Assembly (NCBI RefSeq): GCF_000577815.1
Contig: NZ_CBYM010000019.1
Location: 1-60,954, forward strand
Reading direction: 5' to 3'
DNA length: 60,954 nt
Source: Clostridium saudiense
GTDB lineage: Bacteria; Bacillota; Clostridia; Clostridiales; Clostridiaceae
Part shown: one piece after another, positions 8,772-17,136 of the stretch
Position numbering within the stretch: position 1 is the first letter of the stretch
Layout of the letters: the number at the start of each line of letters is the position of its first letter
Translations under genes and position numbers: made by a program
Notes under the pieces: model-generated
The model's database searches: none
What the model saw: only the letters and a program-made list of their open reading frames with translations
Told to the model about the DNA's origin: nothing

Positions 8772-8800
8772 TTGACAAATTGAAATTATAAGAATACTAT
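8772..8800 (+). promoter_or_regulatory. Promoter of the M-box/mgtE transcript
   Basis: TTGACA (8772-8777) and TACTAT (8795-8800) are separated by 17 bp, about 30 bp before the M-box. Confidence 0.75.
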
Positions 8801-8827
8801 ATAAGTATAATGAAAGTTAATAAAGAT

Positions 8828-8985
8828 TGTTAGGTGAGGCTCCTATAAAGAAAAATGCTGCTGCCCAGAAAAATCCAGAGATTCCAATGGGTCAACAGAA
8901 ATCATCGCGAAGGTGATTTTTAATGTAGCTGACTGAAGAATATGTCTACGCTTTATAGTGCTAAAGCTCTACAAATTGAGAAGTA
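8828..8985 (+). promoter_or_regulatory. M-box (ykoK) magnesium riboswitch
   Basis: The RNA carries the diagnostic M-box strings in order: GTTAGGTGAGGCTCCTAT, GCTGCTGCCC, CCAATGGGTCAACAGAAATC, AAGGTGATTTTTAATGTAGCTG, and AGTGCTAAAGCTCTAC. It senses Mg2+ and is followed by a terminator, so high Mg2+ should stop transcription before mgtE. Confidence 0.97.
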
Positions 8986-8995
8986 AGTGAGTAGC

Positions 8996-9029
8996 AGGCT
9001 TTTTGTTGTAGAGACAAAAAGTCTTTTTT
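8996..9029 (+). terminator. M-box expression-platform terminator
   Basis: AGGCTTTTTGT (8996-9006) pairs with ACAAAAAGTCT (9014-9024) with a 7-nt loop and is followed by a T-tract. It directly follows the aptamer. Confidence 0.88.
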
Positions 9030-9056
9030 ATTTGTATTTTTAGGAGGTGGTATTAA

Positions 9057-9164
9057 ATGGACCCTTATCTGAGTGAAAATTTAATTATTGAAAAAACTAA
9101 ATATAAGATACATTGGAATATAGTCATTTATACCACAATCTTATATAGTTCTAATGATATGTAG
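9057..9164 (+). CDS. Candidate 35-codon leader ORF between the M-box and mgtE
   Basis: An ATG at 9057 is preceded by an excellent site, AGGAGGTGG (9042-9050), and opens a 35-codon frame that starts MDPYLSEN and ends SSNDM. No family is recognised. Its last four codons and stop form the 5' arm of a 12-bp hairpin (9152-9163 with 9183-9194), so a ribosome finishing the ORF would disrupt that hairpin. The ORF lies downstream of the M-box terminator and 85 nt upstream of the mgtE start. The layout resembles a regulatory leader peptide such as enterobacterial mgtL, which also begins with an acidic/proline stretch. Function is inference; the strong ribosome binding site is the main evidence that it is translated. 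Confidence 0.5.
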   Translation: MDPYLSENLIIEKTKYKIHWNIVIYTTILYSSNDM

Positions 9165-9194
9165 CTAATAATCTGAATTGGATATATATCATTA
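9152..9194 (+). promoter_or_regulatory. Hairpin overlapping the leader-ORF stop codon
   Basis: TAATGATATGTA (9152-9163) pairs with TATATATCATTA (9183-9194) through 12 bp with one G-U pair and a 19-nt loop. It has no T-tract right behind it, so it is not a standard terminator. A run of six T occurs at 9215-9220. Confidence 0.5.
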
Positions 9195-9249
9195 AAATTA
9201 TAAGTAAAGATGGCTTTTTTCCTATGTATAAAAACTAGGAGGAAATGCT

Positions 9250-10593
9250 ATGAAATTAAATATGAATAAAGATGAGTTAAGAAAATTTTTATTACATGCT
9301 CCACAAGCAAGTATTATTAAATATGTGGAAAGCATACACCCGGTAGATATTTTAGATGTTTTACGAGATTATCCAGAGGATAAAGAGGATATTTTATACA
9401 GATTACCAGAAGGTTTAATTGCAGATATAATTGATGAAGCTGATGATGAAGAGAAGTATTCAATTTTAATGGAGTTCTCAGAAAATAAACAAAAAAATAT
9501 TGTAGAGGAAATGTCATCTGATGAATTAACGGATTTATTAGGTATGTTAGATGAAGAAAAAGCTAACAAAATATTAGAAAAGATGACAGATGAAGATGCA
9601 AGAAAAGTACGTCAATTATTAAGTTATGATCCAGATACTGCAGCAGGTATCATGGCAACAGAATTTGTAGCACTTAAAGAAAATATGACAGTAGAAGAAA
9701 CATTGAAATATTTACAAAAATATGGTGAAGAAAATGAAAATATTTATGATTTATATGTAGTAGATAATTTTGATAAGCTTAAAGGTGTAATATCATTAAA
9801 GGAGTTAGTTACTAAAAACTTTAATACTAGAATATCCGATGTCATTCATACAAAGATAGAAGGAATACCTTATAATACAGATCAAGAAGAAGTAGGTCAT
9901 AGATTTGAAAAGTATGGTTATTTAACTATGCCTGTAGTTGATAATTCAAATAGATTACTTGGAGTAGTAACATTTGATGATGTTATGCAAATTTTAAGAG
10001 ATGAAACTACAGAAGATATACATCGTTTAGGTGGTGTTGACGAAGGTGAAAAGGTTGATGGATCATTAAAAGATTCAGTAAAGAGCAGATTACCTTGGCT
10101 AATTGTAAATTTAGTAACTGCAATTTTAGCTGCAGCAGTAGTTGGAATGTTTGAAGGAACAATCCAAGCAGTTGTATCTTTAGCTACATTCATGCCAATA
10201 GTTACAGGAATGGGCGGAAATGCAGGAACTCAAACACTTACTATCATAGTTAGAGGATTAGCTTTAGGAGAACTTAATTTTAAGAATATGAAAAAGGTAT
10301 TCTTTAAAGAAATTGGAGTAGGGGTAGTAACTGGAGTAGTTATTGGATTCATAATTGGTGTATTAGGATATATTTGGGAAGGAAACTTCATGTTTGGAAT
10401 AATTATATCAGTAGCAATGCTTTTAAATATGATAGTAGCGACTATTACTGGATATTTAGTACCAGTTGTTTTAAAGAAATTTAAAGTAGATCCAGCACTA
10501 GCATCATCAATATTTGTTACAACATTTACTGATGTTTTAGGATTCTTCTTCTTCCTAGGATTAGCAACATTATTAATTCAATATCTTATGTAA
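9250..10593 (+). CDS. mgtE: Magnesium transporter MgtE
   Basis: The 447-residue product has the complete MgtE layout: an acidic N domain made of helical repeats (1-130), two CBS domains (about 135-255), the connecting plug helix and five membrane helices in the last 170 residues. The sequence MPIVTGMGGNAGTQTLTIIVRGLALGEL is the conserved pore segment. It is a Mg2+ channel gated by cytoplasmic Mg2+ binding to the N and CBS domains. The start ATG follows AGGAGG. The gene is under the M-box riboswitch, with a candidate leader ORF between them, and ends at a strong terminator. Confidence 0.96.
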   Translation: MKLNMNKDELRKFLLHAPQASIIKYVESIHPVDILDVLRDYPEDKEDILYRLPEGLIADIIDEADDEEKYSILMEFSENKQKNIVEEMSSDELTDLLGMLDEEKANKILEKMTDEDARKVRQLLSYDPDTAAGIMATEFVALKENMTVEETLKYLQKYGEENENIYDLYVVDNFDKLKGVISLKELVTKNFNTRISDVIHTKIEGIPYNTDQEEVGHRFEKYGYLTMPVVDNSNRLLGVVTFDDVMQILRDETTEDIHRLGGVDEGEKVDGSLKDSVKSRLPWLIVNLVTAILAAAVVGMFEGTIQAVVSLATFMPIVTGMGGNAGTQTLTIIVRGLALGELNFKNMKKVFFKEIGVGVVTGVVIGFIIGVLGYIWEGNFMFGIIISVAMLLNMIVATITGYLVPVVLKKFKVDPALASSIFVTTFTDVLGFFFFLGLATLLIQYLM

Positions 10594-10606
10594 TTAAAAA
10601 TAAATG

Positions 10607-10646
10607 GACCCTTCTGAAGCAGTAAAAGCAACAGAAGGGTCAGTTT
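10607..10646. terminator. Terminator shared by mgtE and the convergent small gene
   Basis: GACCCTTCTG (10607-10616) pairs with CAGAAGGGTC (10632-10641), a 10-bp perfect stem between two convergent genes. The T-tract on the plus strand is short (AGTTTATT), so it may act on both strands. Confidence 0.75.
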
Positions 10647-10657
10647 ATTAGAAATTA

Positions 10658-10960
10658 TTATTGGATAAAGCTAGCTATTTTATTATATCGTTCTGAATCT
10701 TCATTTAAATTAATTTCATTTTTTACATTTATAAATCTTTCCACAAGGCAGCAAGCAGCATTTCTATCTGCTGTATGAAGAGTTCCATTAATTTCTACTA
10801 ATGGACGATTATATTTATCGAAACCTTTTAAGGAAACTGAAAAACCATTATTTTTTAGGTATTTTAAAACCTTTCCTAAAAATTCATCTGTATCTGTTGT
10901 AGTTCTATCATTGATGTAAACATCGAAACAATCTTTATTGTGTTTATAAATACCTTCCAT
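10658..10960 (-). CDS. Hypothetical 100-residue protein
   Basis: I do not recognise this protein. It is soluble, mixed alpha/beta in appearance, with an N-terminal MEGIYKHNKDCFDVYINDRTT segment, a central GFDKYNRPLVEINGTLHTA stretch that looks like two short strands, and a pair of adjacent cysteines near residue 73. The start is supported by GAGGG about 8 bases upstream on the minus strand. A minus-strand promoter, two hairpins and a terminator lie 140-245 bp upstream and may form a regulated leader for it. Confidence 0.7.
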   Translation of the reverse strand: MEGIYKHNKDCFDVYINDRTTTDTDEFLGKVLKYLKNNGFSVSLKGFDKYNRPLVEINGTLHTADRNAACCLVERFINVKNEINLNEDSERYNKIASFIQ

Positions 10961-11102
10961 ATTAAATCCCTCACTTAAAAATTTTTAATACACCCTAAAT
11001 ACCATAAATAAATGTATTTATACATATATATTCTATAAAGAATTTAAAATTCCTTTAAACGTTTACAAAAATAAAATTAAAACTTAAAACTATTTTGAGA
11101 TA

Positions 11103-11167
11103 AAAAGAAAAAACAGAGGCACTAGCAGACTACCTCTGTTTTAAACCTATTTTTGCCTGGTAGGTTT
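11103..11167 (-). promoter_or_regulatory. Minus-strand leader with hairpin and intrinsic terminator
   Basis: On the minus strand a 7-bp hairpin (11167-11143, AAACCTA/TAGGTTT) is followed by a 9-bp terminator stem (AAACAGAGG/CCTCTGTTT, 11141-11111) and a T-rich tail. A promoter-like pair TTTAAT (11204-11199) and TACAAT (11181-11176) with 17-bp spacing lies just upstream. This makes a 70-80 nt terminated RNA or an attenuator for the 100-residue gene 140 bp further on. It matches no riboswitch class I know. Confidence 0.45.
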
Positions 11168-11204
11168 ATGAATTAATTGTACCATAAAAATACAATATAT
11201 TAAA

Positions 11205-11318
11205 TATAATATATTCATAATTATGCAAAAAGAATATTTTTATGAATATTCACAAATAAATATTTATAAATAGATATAAACTAGTCATAAAATATATAAA
11301 AATATTATGTGGGAATTG
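11205..11318. other. AT-rich interval without a recognised feature
   Basis: The space between the minus-strand leader promoter and the promoter of the yybP-ykoY transcript holds only AT-rich sequence. No ORF with a ribosome binding site was seen. Confidence 0.5.
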
Positions 11319-11347
11319 TTGACAATAAATGATAAGAGGTATATAAT
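11319..11347 (+). promoter_or_regulatory. Promoter of the yybP-ykoY/P-type ATPase transcript
   Basis: TTGACA (11319-11324) and TATAAT (11342-11347) match consensus exactly and are 17 bp apart. Confidence 0.88.
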
Positions 11348-11370
11348 AACTCATATAGAAATTAAATAAC

Positions 11371-11456
11371 CTGTTAAAGGGGAGTAGTATAAAATATAAC
11401 ATCAACAATCGCGGCATAGGCCTGGTGTTATATACCAATTTGGTTACGAGACTTTT
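11371..11456 (+). promoter_or_regulatory. yybP-ykoY manganese riboswitch
   Basis: The aptamer has the conserved 5' element AAAGGGGAGTAG, a central hairpin region with ATCGCGGCATAGGCC, and the conserved 3' element TACGAGAC. These two elements build the Mn2+ site of the yybP-ykoY family. It lies before a P-type ATPase gene, a common target of this riboswitch. Confidence 0.9.
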
Positions 11457-11525
11457 AATATAATCCTTAAGTAAAGAATAACTTAAGTTGAGGATTATAT
11501 TAAGAGTCTCTTTTTTTATTTATAA
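11450..11525 (+). terminator. Expression-platform terminator of the Mn2+ riboswitch
   Basis: GACTTTTAATATAATCCT pairs with AGGATTATATTAAGAGTC, with an inner CTTAAGT/AACTTAAG stem, followed by a run of T. The 5' arm starts inside the conserved TACGAGAC of the aptamer, so metal binding should compete with termination. Confidence 0.9.
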
Positions 11526-11564
11526 AAAAGAGAGATATATTATATAAATAAGGGAGGATGTACA

Positions 11565-14231
11565 ATGTCAAAATATTTTTCAATTGAAACAGAAGAAATA
11601 TTAGAAAAATTCAATGTTTCAAAAGATGGACTAAATGAAAAGCAGGTAGATGAAAATATAAGTAAGTATGGATTGAATGAGTTAAATCAAAAGAAAAAGA
11701 AGAGTGTATTACAGGTATTTATAAGTCAATTTAAAGATTTATTAATATTCATTTTAATTGCTGCAGGAATTATTTCTATGTTAAGTAATAATGTTGAAAG
11801 TACTATTGTAATCTTTGCTGTAATTATATTAAATGCAGTATTAGGAACAGTTCAACACTTTAAAGCTGAGCAGTCATTAGATTCACTAAAAGCATTATCA
11901 GCACCATCAGCAAAGGTTATAAGAAATGGAAGTAAGATTGAGATTCACTCAAAAAATGTAGTGCCAGGTGATATTTTAGTTTTAGAAGCTGGAGATTTAA
12001 TTACAGCAGATGGAAGAGTAATTGAAAGTTATTCGCTTCAAGTAAATGAAAGTTCACTTACTGGTGAATCATTAAGTGTAGATAAAATTACAGAGAAAAT
12101 TGATAAAGAAGAAGTAGCATTAGGTGATCAAAAGAATATGGTGTTTTCGGGATCATTAGTAACTTATGGTAGAGCCTTAGTACTTGTTACAAATACAGGA
12201 ATGAAAACTGAAATAGGTAAAATAGCAACTCTTATGGATGAAACTCAAGAAAAGAAAACTCCACTTCAAGTTACCTTAGATGATTTTAGTAAAAAACTTG
12301 CAATAATAATATTAGCTATTTGTGCAATTGTATTTGGGTTATCACTATATAGAAAAATGCCAGTACTTGATTCTTTGATGTTTGCAGTAGCACTTGCAGT
12401 TGCAGCAATTCCAGAGGCATTAAGTTCTATTGTAACTATAGTTTTAGCATTAGGAACTCAAAAGATGGCAAAAGAAAATGCAATAATTAAAAAAATTAGA
12501 GCGGTTGAAGGATTAGGGTCTGTTTCGATTATTTGTTCAGATAAAACCGGAACATTAACTCAAAATAAGATGACTGTAAGAAAAGTTTATGTAGATAAAA
12601 AATTAATTAATGGTTCAGAAATTTCCTTAGATAATAAGGTTCAAGAATATCTAATTAAGAATTCAATTTTATGTAATGATTCAACCTCAAGAGAAGGAAA
12701 AGAAATAGGAGACCCAACAGAAGTTGCATTAGTTAATTTAGGGCATGATATTGAAATTGATGAATTGAACTTAAGAAATGAGTATAATAGATTAGCTGAA
12801 ATTCCATTTGATTCTGATAGAAAGCTTATGAGTACACTTCATAAGATAGATGGTAAAAATATTATGTTTACAAAAGGGGCTCTTGATGTAATTTTAGATA
12901 GAGTTAAATATATTATGACATCAGATGGGGTTAGGGAATTAACATTAGAAGATAAAAATGAAATTTTAGATGTAAATAGAAGTTTGTCTGAAAGTGGATT
13001 AAGAGTTCTTTCTTTCGCTTATAGACAATTAGATGAAGTCAGAGAATTAACATTAGAAGATGAATATGATTATACTTTTTTAGGATTAATTTCAATGATT
13101 GATCCACCAAGAGAAGAAAGTAAACAAGCTGTTGCTGATTGTATTACAGCTGGTATTAAGCCAATTATGATTACTGGTGATCATAAGATAACAGCATCTG
13201 CTATTGCTAAAGAAATTGGCATATTAAGAGATGGAGATAGGGCAATCGAAGGATTAGAAATAGATAAAATGTCAGATGAAGAATTGAGAGAAAATGTTGA
13301 ACATATATCTGTTTATGCAAGAGTATCTCCAGAGCATAAAATTAGAATAGTAAAGGCTTGGCAAGATAAGGGGCAAATTGTTGCTATGACAGGTGATGGT
13401 GTTAATGATGCACCAGCTTTAAAGCAAGCTGATATAGGAATTGCAATGGGAATAACAGGTACAGAAGTATCTAAAGATGCTGCATCTGTAATATTAACAG
13501 ATGATAATTTTGCAACAATAGTTAAATCAGTTTCAAATGGTAGAGGTATATATAATAATATAAAGAATTCTATTAAATTCTTATTATCAGGTAATACTTC
13601 TGGAATAATTGCAGTTTTATATTCTTCAATAATGGCTTTACCAATGCCTTTTGCAGCTGTTCATTTACTATTTATAAATCTTTTAACAGATAGTTTACCT
13701 GCGATATCAATTGGTATGGAAAAATCAAATAGAGATTTATTAAAGGATAAACCAAGAGGGAAAAATGAATCTATATTAAATAAGGATTTCTTATTAGGAA
13801 TTGGATTTGAGGGATTATTAATTGCGATATTTACAATGGTTGCTTTTTATATAGGAAATCCAAAGGAAACTCCATTAACAGCTTCAACTATGGCATTTGC
13901 AACATTGTGTTTAGCAAGATTATTTCATGGATTTAACTGTAGAGGTAAAGGTTCAATATTTAAATTAGGTGTATTCTCTAATAAATATGTGTGGTATGCA
14001 TTTGGAGTAGGGTTAGTATTATTAAATGCTGTACTATTTGTACCTTTCCTTCAAAATTTATTTGAAGTTGAAAATTTAGCGTTTAATCAATATGTATCAA
14101 TTTATGTACTTGCATTTATTCCAACTTTAATAATTCAGTTGAAAAAAGTAATTTTTGAATTTATAGAAAATAAAAAAAGTAAAAATAATGCAAATATAAA
14201 TAGATCTGGTGAGTTAAAAGATATAGCTTAG
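11565..14231 (+). CDS. P2-type cation-transporting ATPase, probable Mn2+ (or Ca2+) exporter
   Basis: The 888-residue product is a full P2-type ATPase. It has an N-terminal cation ATPase domain, the actuator motif LTGES, the phosphorylation site DKTGTLT with Asp326, the TGD segment, the hinge GDGVNDAPAL and about ten membrane helices. In membrane helix 4 the ion-binding segment reads PEALSS (283-288), where Ca2+ pumps of the SERCA type have PEGLP. That change, with the yybP-ykoY riboswitch, favours Mn2+ export as reported for riboswitch-linked P-type ATPases in lactic acid bacteria and streptococci. Ca2+ transport cannot be excluded. The start ATG follows GGGAGG. A terminator follows. Confidence 0.88.
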   Translation: MSKYFSIETEEILEKFNVSKDGLNEKQVDENISKYGLNELNQKKKKSVLQVFISQFKDLLIFILIAAGIISMLSNNVESTIVIFAVIILNAVLGTVQHFKAEQSLDSLKALSAPSAKVIRNGSKIEIHSKNVVPGDILVLEAGDLITADGRVIESYSLQVNESSLTGESLSVDKITEKIDKEEVALGDQKNMVFSGSLVTYGRALVLVTNTGMKTEIGKIATLMDETQEKKTPLQVTLDDFSKKLAIIILAICAIVFGLSLYRKMPVLDSLMFAVALAVAAIPEALSSIVTIVLALGTQKMAKENAIIKKIRAVEGLGSVSIICSDKTGTLTQNKMTVRKVYVDKKLINGSEISLDNKVQEYLIKNSILCNDSTSREGKEIGDPTEVALVNLGHDIEIDELNLRNEYNRLAEIPFDSDRKLMSTLHKIDGKNIMFTKGALDVILDRVKYIMTSDGVRELTLEDKNEILDVNRSLSESGLRVLSFAYRQLDEVRELTLEDEYDYTFLGLISMIDPPREESKQAVADCITAGIKPIMITGDHKITASAIAKEIGILRDGDRAIEGLEIDKMSDEELRENVEHISVYARVSPEHKIRIVKAWQDKGQIVAMTGDGVNDAPALKQADIGIAMGITGTEVSKDAASVILTDDNFATIVKSVSNGRGIYNNIKNSIKFLLSGNTSGIIAVLYSSIMALPMPFAAVHLLFINLLTDSLPAISIGMEKSNRDLLKDKPRGKNESILNKDFLLGIGFEGLLIAIFTMVAFYIGNPKETPLTASTMAFATLCLARLFHGFNCRGKGSIFKLGVFSNKYVWYAFGVGLVLLNAVLFVPFLQNLFEVENLAFNQYVSIYVLAFIPTLIIQLKKVIFEFIENKKSKNNANINRSGELKDIA

Positions 14232-14244
14232 ATCATATTAATTG

Positions 14245-14275
14245 AAAAGGTAGGTGATTTCCTACCTTTTTTTAT
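14245..14275 (+). terminator. Terminator after the P2-type ATPase
   Basis: AAAGGTAGG pairs with CCTACCTTT, followed by seven T. Confidence 0.9.
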
Positions 14276-14344
14276 ATATTAAACCTTAAAAAGACTAATA
14301 GATTTCAAATAAAAATCAAGAAGTCCTTAAATTTACAAAAAAAG

Positions 14345-14374
14345 TTGACTAAATTACTAGGATAAGCATATAAT
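14345..14374 (+). promoter_or_regulatory. Promoter of the metal-resistance operon
   Basis: TTGACT (14345-14350) and TATAAT (14369-14374) are 18 bp apart. The repressor operator begins 8 bp downstream, over the expected transcription start. Confidence 0.82.
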
Positions 14375-14382
14375 AGAAATAT

Positions 14383-14410
14383 AAACATATGAACAATTAT
14401 TCATATGTTT
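14383..14410 (+). promoter_or_regulatory. ArsR/SmtB-type operator
   Basis: A 28-bp imperfect dyad with arms AAACATATGAA and TTCATATGTTT around ACAATTA matches the 12-2-12 operators of CadC/SmtB repressors (ATATGAACA half-sites). Its place across the start of transcription fits repression by the ArsR-family gene that follows. Confidence 0.82.
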
Positions 14411-14482
14411 GCGTTAAAGAAAGAGTATTAAAATCAATAAAATAATTTTAAATACAAATAATATAAACTAAGGAGTGAAATT

Positions 14483-14842
14483 ATGATGGAAAATAAAGTT
14501 GAAAGTTGTTCATGTAATATTATTCATAAAGATGTAGTTGAAGAAGTTAAAGATAAATTACCACAAGAGGAAATATTATATGATTTAGCAGAACTGTTTA
14601 AGGTATTTGGAGATAGCACAAGAATTAAAATAATATGTTCATTATTTGAATCAGAAATGTGTGTATGTGATTTATCAGCTTTATTGAATATTAGTCAATC
14701 GGCCATTTCACATCAGTTAAGAGTATTAAAATCAGCAAGACTTGTTAAATTTAGAAGAGCTGGAAAGGTAATTTATTACTCATTAGATGATGAGCATATA
14801 AAACAAATTTTTGATGCAGGATTACACCATATTACTGAATAA
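14483..14842 (+). CDS. ArsR/SmtB-family metal-responsive repressor (CadC-like)
   Basis: The 119-residue winged-helix protein has the ArsR core VFGDSTRIKIICSLFESEMCVCDLSALLNISQSAISHQLRVLKSARLV. Two cysteines in the segment EMCVCDL and two near the N-terminus (SCSCNIIH) suggest a CadC-type thiolate site. The C-terminal helix DDEHIKQIFDAGLHHITE supplies Asp and His residues of the alpha-5 zinc site. It should release the operator at 14383-14410 when Cd2+, Pb2+ or Zn2+ is bound. The start ATG 14483 has AGGAG seven bases upstream. It is co-oriented with the cadA-like gene 60 bp downstream and probably co-transcribed with it. Confidence 0.9.
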   Translation: MMENKVESCSCNIIHKDVVEEVKDKLPQEEILYDLAELFKVFGDSTRIKIICSLFESEMCVCDLSALLNISQSAISHQLRVLKSARLVKFRRAGKVIYYSLDDEHIKQIFDAGLHHITE

Positions 14843-14902
14843 ATAAGATTAAAATCAATAAAAAATAAACTTTTTAAATTTATTTAATGGGAGGATAGAT
14901 AC

Positions 14903-17098
14903 ATGGAAATAAAATTAGTTTTAAACGGATTAGATTGTGCAAACTGTGCTAATAAAATAGAAGATAAAGTTAATAAAATAAATGGTGTAAAAGAAGCAAC
15001 AGTAAATTTTTCTACGACAGTATTAACTGCTGAAATAAAGGAAGAAAACTTAAAAAGTGAAATAATAAATGAAATAAAATCAATAGTAAAAAAATTAGAA
15101 CCACATGTAAAAGTTGAAGAAAAAATAGATAATAAAGAAATAAAAAATAAGACAAAAGCATGTACAAGTAGTTGTTGTTCAAAAGATAATGATCATCATG
15201 AGGGTAGTAAAGATAAAATTCATGAGCATAGCCATGAGAAAGAAGAGAGTTCAAATGGGAAAATAGAAATTCTAAAAGATAATTGGCTATTAATAGTTGG
15301 AGCAATTATATATGCAATTGCTTTATTATACAATGGAAATAATAAAATTTCTATTATACTATTTGTAGCGAGTTATTTAGCAATAGGCGGAGAGGTAATT
15401 TTAACAGCTATAAAAAATATTCTTCGTGGAGAAGTATTTGATGAGAATTTTCTTATGAGCATTGCTACTATTGGAGCGTTCTTCATTGGAGAATATCCAG
15501 AGGCCGTAGCAGTTATGCTATTTTATCAAATAGGTGAAGTGTTTCAAGGATATGCTGTAAATAAATCAAGAAAATCTATTTCTTCTCTTATGAATATTAG
15601 AGCTGATTATGCTAATGTTTTGAGAAATGGTAGTGAATTTAAAGTTTCTCCTGAAGAAGTAAATTTAGAAGAGATTATCGTAATTAAACCAGGTGAAAGA
15701 GTTCCTTTAGATGGTACAGTTATAGAAGGTACAAGTTTTTTAGATACTTCAGCATTAACAGGTGAATCTGTACCGAGAGAAGTTAAGACAGGTGATGAAA
15801 TCTTATCAGGAGCTATTAATGACAATGGTGTTTTAAAGGTTAAAGTTAATAAAGAGTATGGTGAATCGACAGTTGCAAGAATATTAGAATTAGTTGAAAA
15901 TGCGTCAAATAAGAAAGCACCAACAGAAAAATTTATAACAAAATTTTCAAAAGTATATACTCCAATTGTAGTTTTTATTGCAATAATAGTTGCTATAGTT
16001 CCTCCTCTTTTGATTAAAGATGCAACATTTTCAGAGTGGCTTTATAAAGCATTATCACTATTAGTTGTATCTTGTCCATGTGCATTAGTAGTTTCAATTC
16101 CACTAGGAGTTTTCTCTGGTATAGGAGCAGCTTCTAAAAAAGGAATACTAGTTAAAGGTGGAAACTATTTAGAGGCACTTAAAGAAAGTGAAATAGTAGT
16201 GTTCGATAAGACAGGAACTTTAACTAAAGGAGTATTTAAAGTAACAAATATAAACGCTAAAAATATAAGTGAAGATGAGTTATTAGAAATAACAGCTATT
16301 GGTGAATCAAATTCGAATCATCCAATTGCCTTATCAATTGCCAATGCATATGGTAAAGAAATTAATAAAAATGAAATTGAAAGTTATAAGGAAGTTGCTG
16401 GTCATGGTGTTGAGGCCATAATAAAAGGTAAAAAGGTGCTATTAGGAAATTCTAAATTAATGAAGAGTAACAATATTTCTTATGATGAGGTTGACACTAT
16501 TGGTACTATAGTTCATATAGCAATTGATGGAGAATATAAAGGTAATATAGTTATTTCTGATGAAGTAAAAGAAAATGTAAAAGAAGCATTAACTGAATTA
16601 AAGAGTGTTGGAATTAAGAAAACTATAATGCTTACAGGGGATAGCAAAGTAGTTGCAGATAAGGTTGCTAAAGCTATTGGTATTGATGAGGTTCATGCTG
16701 AATTATTGCCAAGTGATAAAGTTAATAAAGTAGAGGAAATACTAAACAAAAAATCAGCAAATGGAAAAGTTTTATTTGTCGGAGATGGAATTAATGATGC
16801 TCCAGTTCTAGCAAGAGCTGATATAGGAATTGCAATGGGTGGTGTAGGATCAGATGCTGCTATTGAAGCTGCAGATGTAGTATTAATGAAAGATAAAGTA
16901 GAAGCTATTTCAGAAGCCATACGAGTATCAAGAAAAACTAGTAAAATATTATGGCAAAACATTATTTTTTCTTTAGCAATTAAGGTAGCTGTTATGATAT
17001 TAGTTATTTTTGGATTAACAAATATGTGGGCAGCTGTATTTGCAGACGTTGGGGTAACTTTACTTGCGGTATTAAATTCAATGAGGATAATTCGATAA
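14903..17098 (+). CDS. cadA: P1B-2-type Zn2+/Cd2+/Pb2+-exporting ATPase
   Basis: The 731-residue product has an N-terminal heavy-metal-associated domain with the CANC metal site at residues 12-15, then a Cys/His-rich linker (SCCSKDNDHH and HEHSHEKEE), then the P1B ATPase core. The membrane motif CPC lies at about 391-393, the phosphorylation site DKTGTLT at Asp435, the SNSNHP motif follows, and GDGINDAPVLARADIG is the hinge. The last membrane helix holds the ADVGVTLLAVLNSMR sequence with the Asp typical of Zn/Cd/Pb pumps. It exports soft divalent metals from the cytoplasm. It follows its ArsR-type repressor in one unit. The start ATG has GGGAGG upstream. Confidence 0.94.
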   Translation: MEIKLVLNGLDCANCANKIEDKVNKINGVKEATVNFSTTVLTAEIKEENLKSEIINEIKSIVKKLEPHVKVEEKIDNKEIKNKTKACTSSCCSKDNDHHEGSKDKIHEHSHEKEESSNGKIEILKDNWLLIVGAIIYAIALLYNGNNKISIILFVASYLAIGGEVILTAIKNILRGEVFDENFLMSIATIGAFFIGEYPEAVAVMLFYQIGEVFQGYAVNKSRKSISSLMNIRADYANVLRNGSEFKVSPEEVNLEEIIVIKPGERVPLDGTVIEGTSFLDTSALTGESVPREVKTGDEILSGAINDNGVLKVKVNKEYGESTVARILELVENASNKKAPTEKFITKFSKVYTPIVVFIAIIVAIVPPLLIKDATFSEWLYKALSLLVVSCPCALVVSIPLGVFSGIGAASKKGILVKGGNYLEALKESEIVVFDKTGTLTKGVFKVTNINAKNISEDELLEITAIGESNSNHPIALSIANAYGKEINKNEIESYKEVAGHGVEAIIKGKKVLLGNSKLMKSNNISYDEVDTIGTIVHIAIDGEYKGNIVISDEVKENVKEALTELKSVGIKKTIMLTGDSKVVADKVAKAIGIDEVHAELLPSDKVNKVEEILNKKSANGKVLFVGDGINDAPVLARADIGIAMGGVGSDAAIEAADVVLMKDKVEAISEAIRVSRKTSKILWQNIIFSLAIKVAVMILVIFGLTNMWAAVFADVGVTLLAVLNSMRIIR

Positions 17099-17101
17099 AT
17101 A

Positions 17102-17130
17102 TTGACAAAAGATAAAGCTTTAATTATAAT
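17102..17130 (+). promoter_or_regulatory. Consensus promoter of a structured RNA
   Basis: TTGACA (17102-17107) and TATAAT (17125-17130) match consensus exactly with 17-bp spacing. It begins 4 bp after the cadA stop codon and gives a start near 17137. Confidence 0.88.
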
Positions 17131-17136
17131 ATAATA

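Noticed and set aside
15012..15305. Minus-strand ORF opposite the His-rich linker of cadA
   Set aside because: It is a Leu/Tyr-rich antisense shadow of Lys/Glu/His codons.
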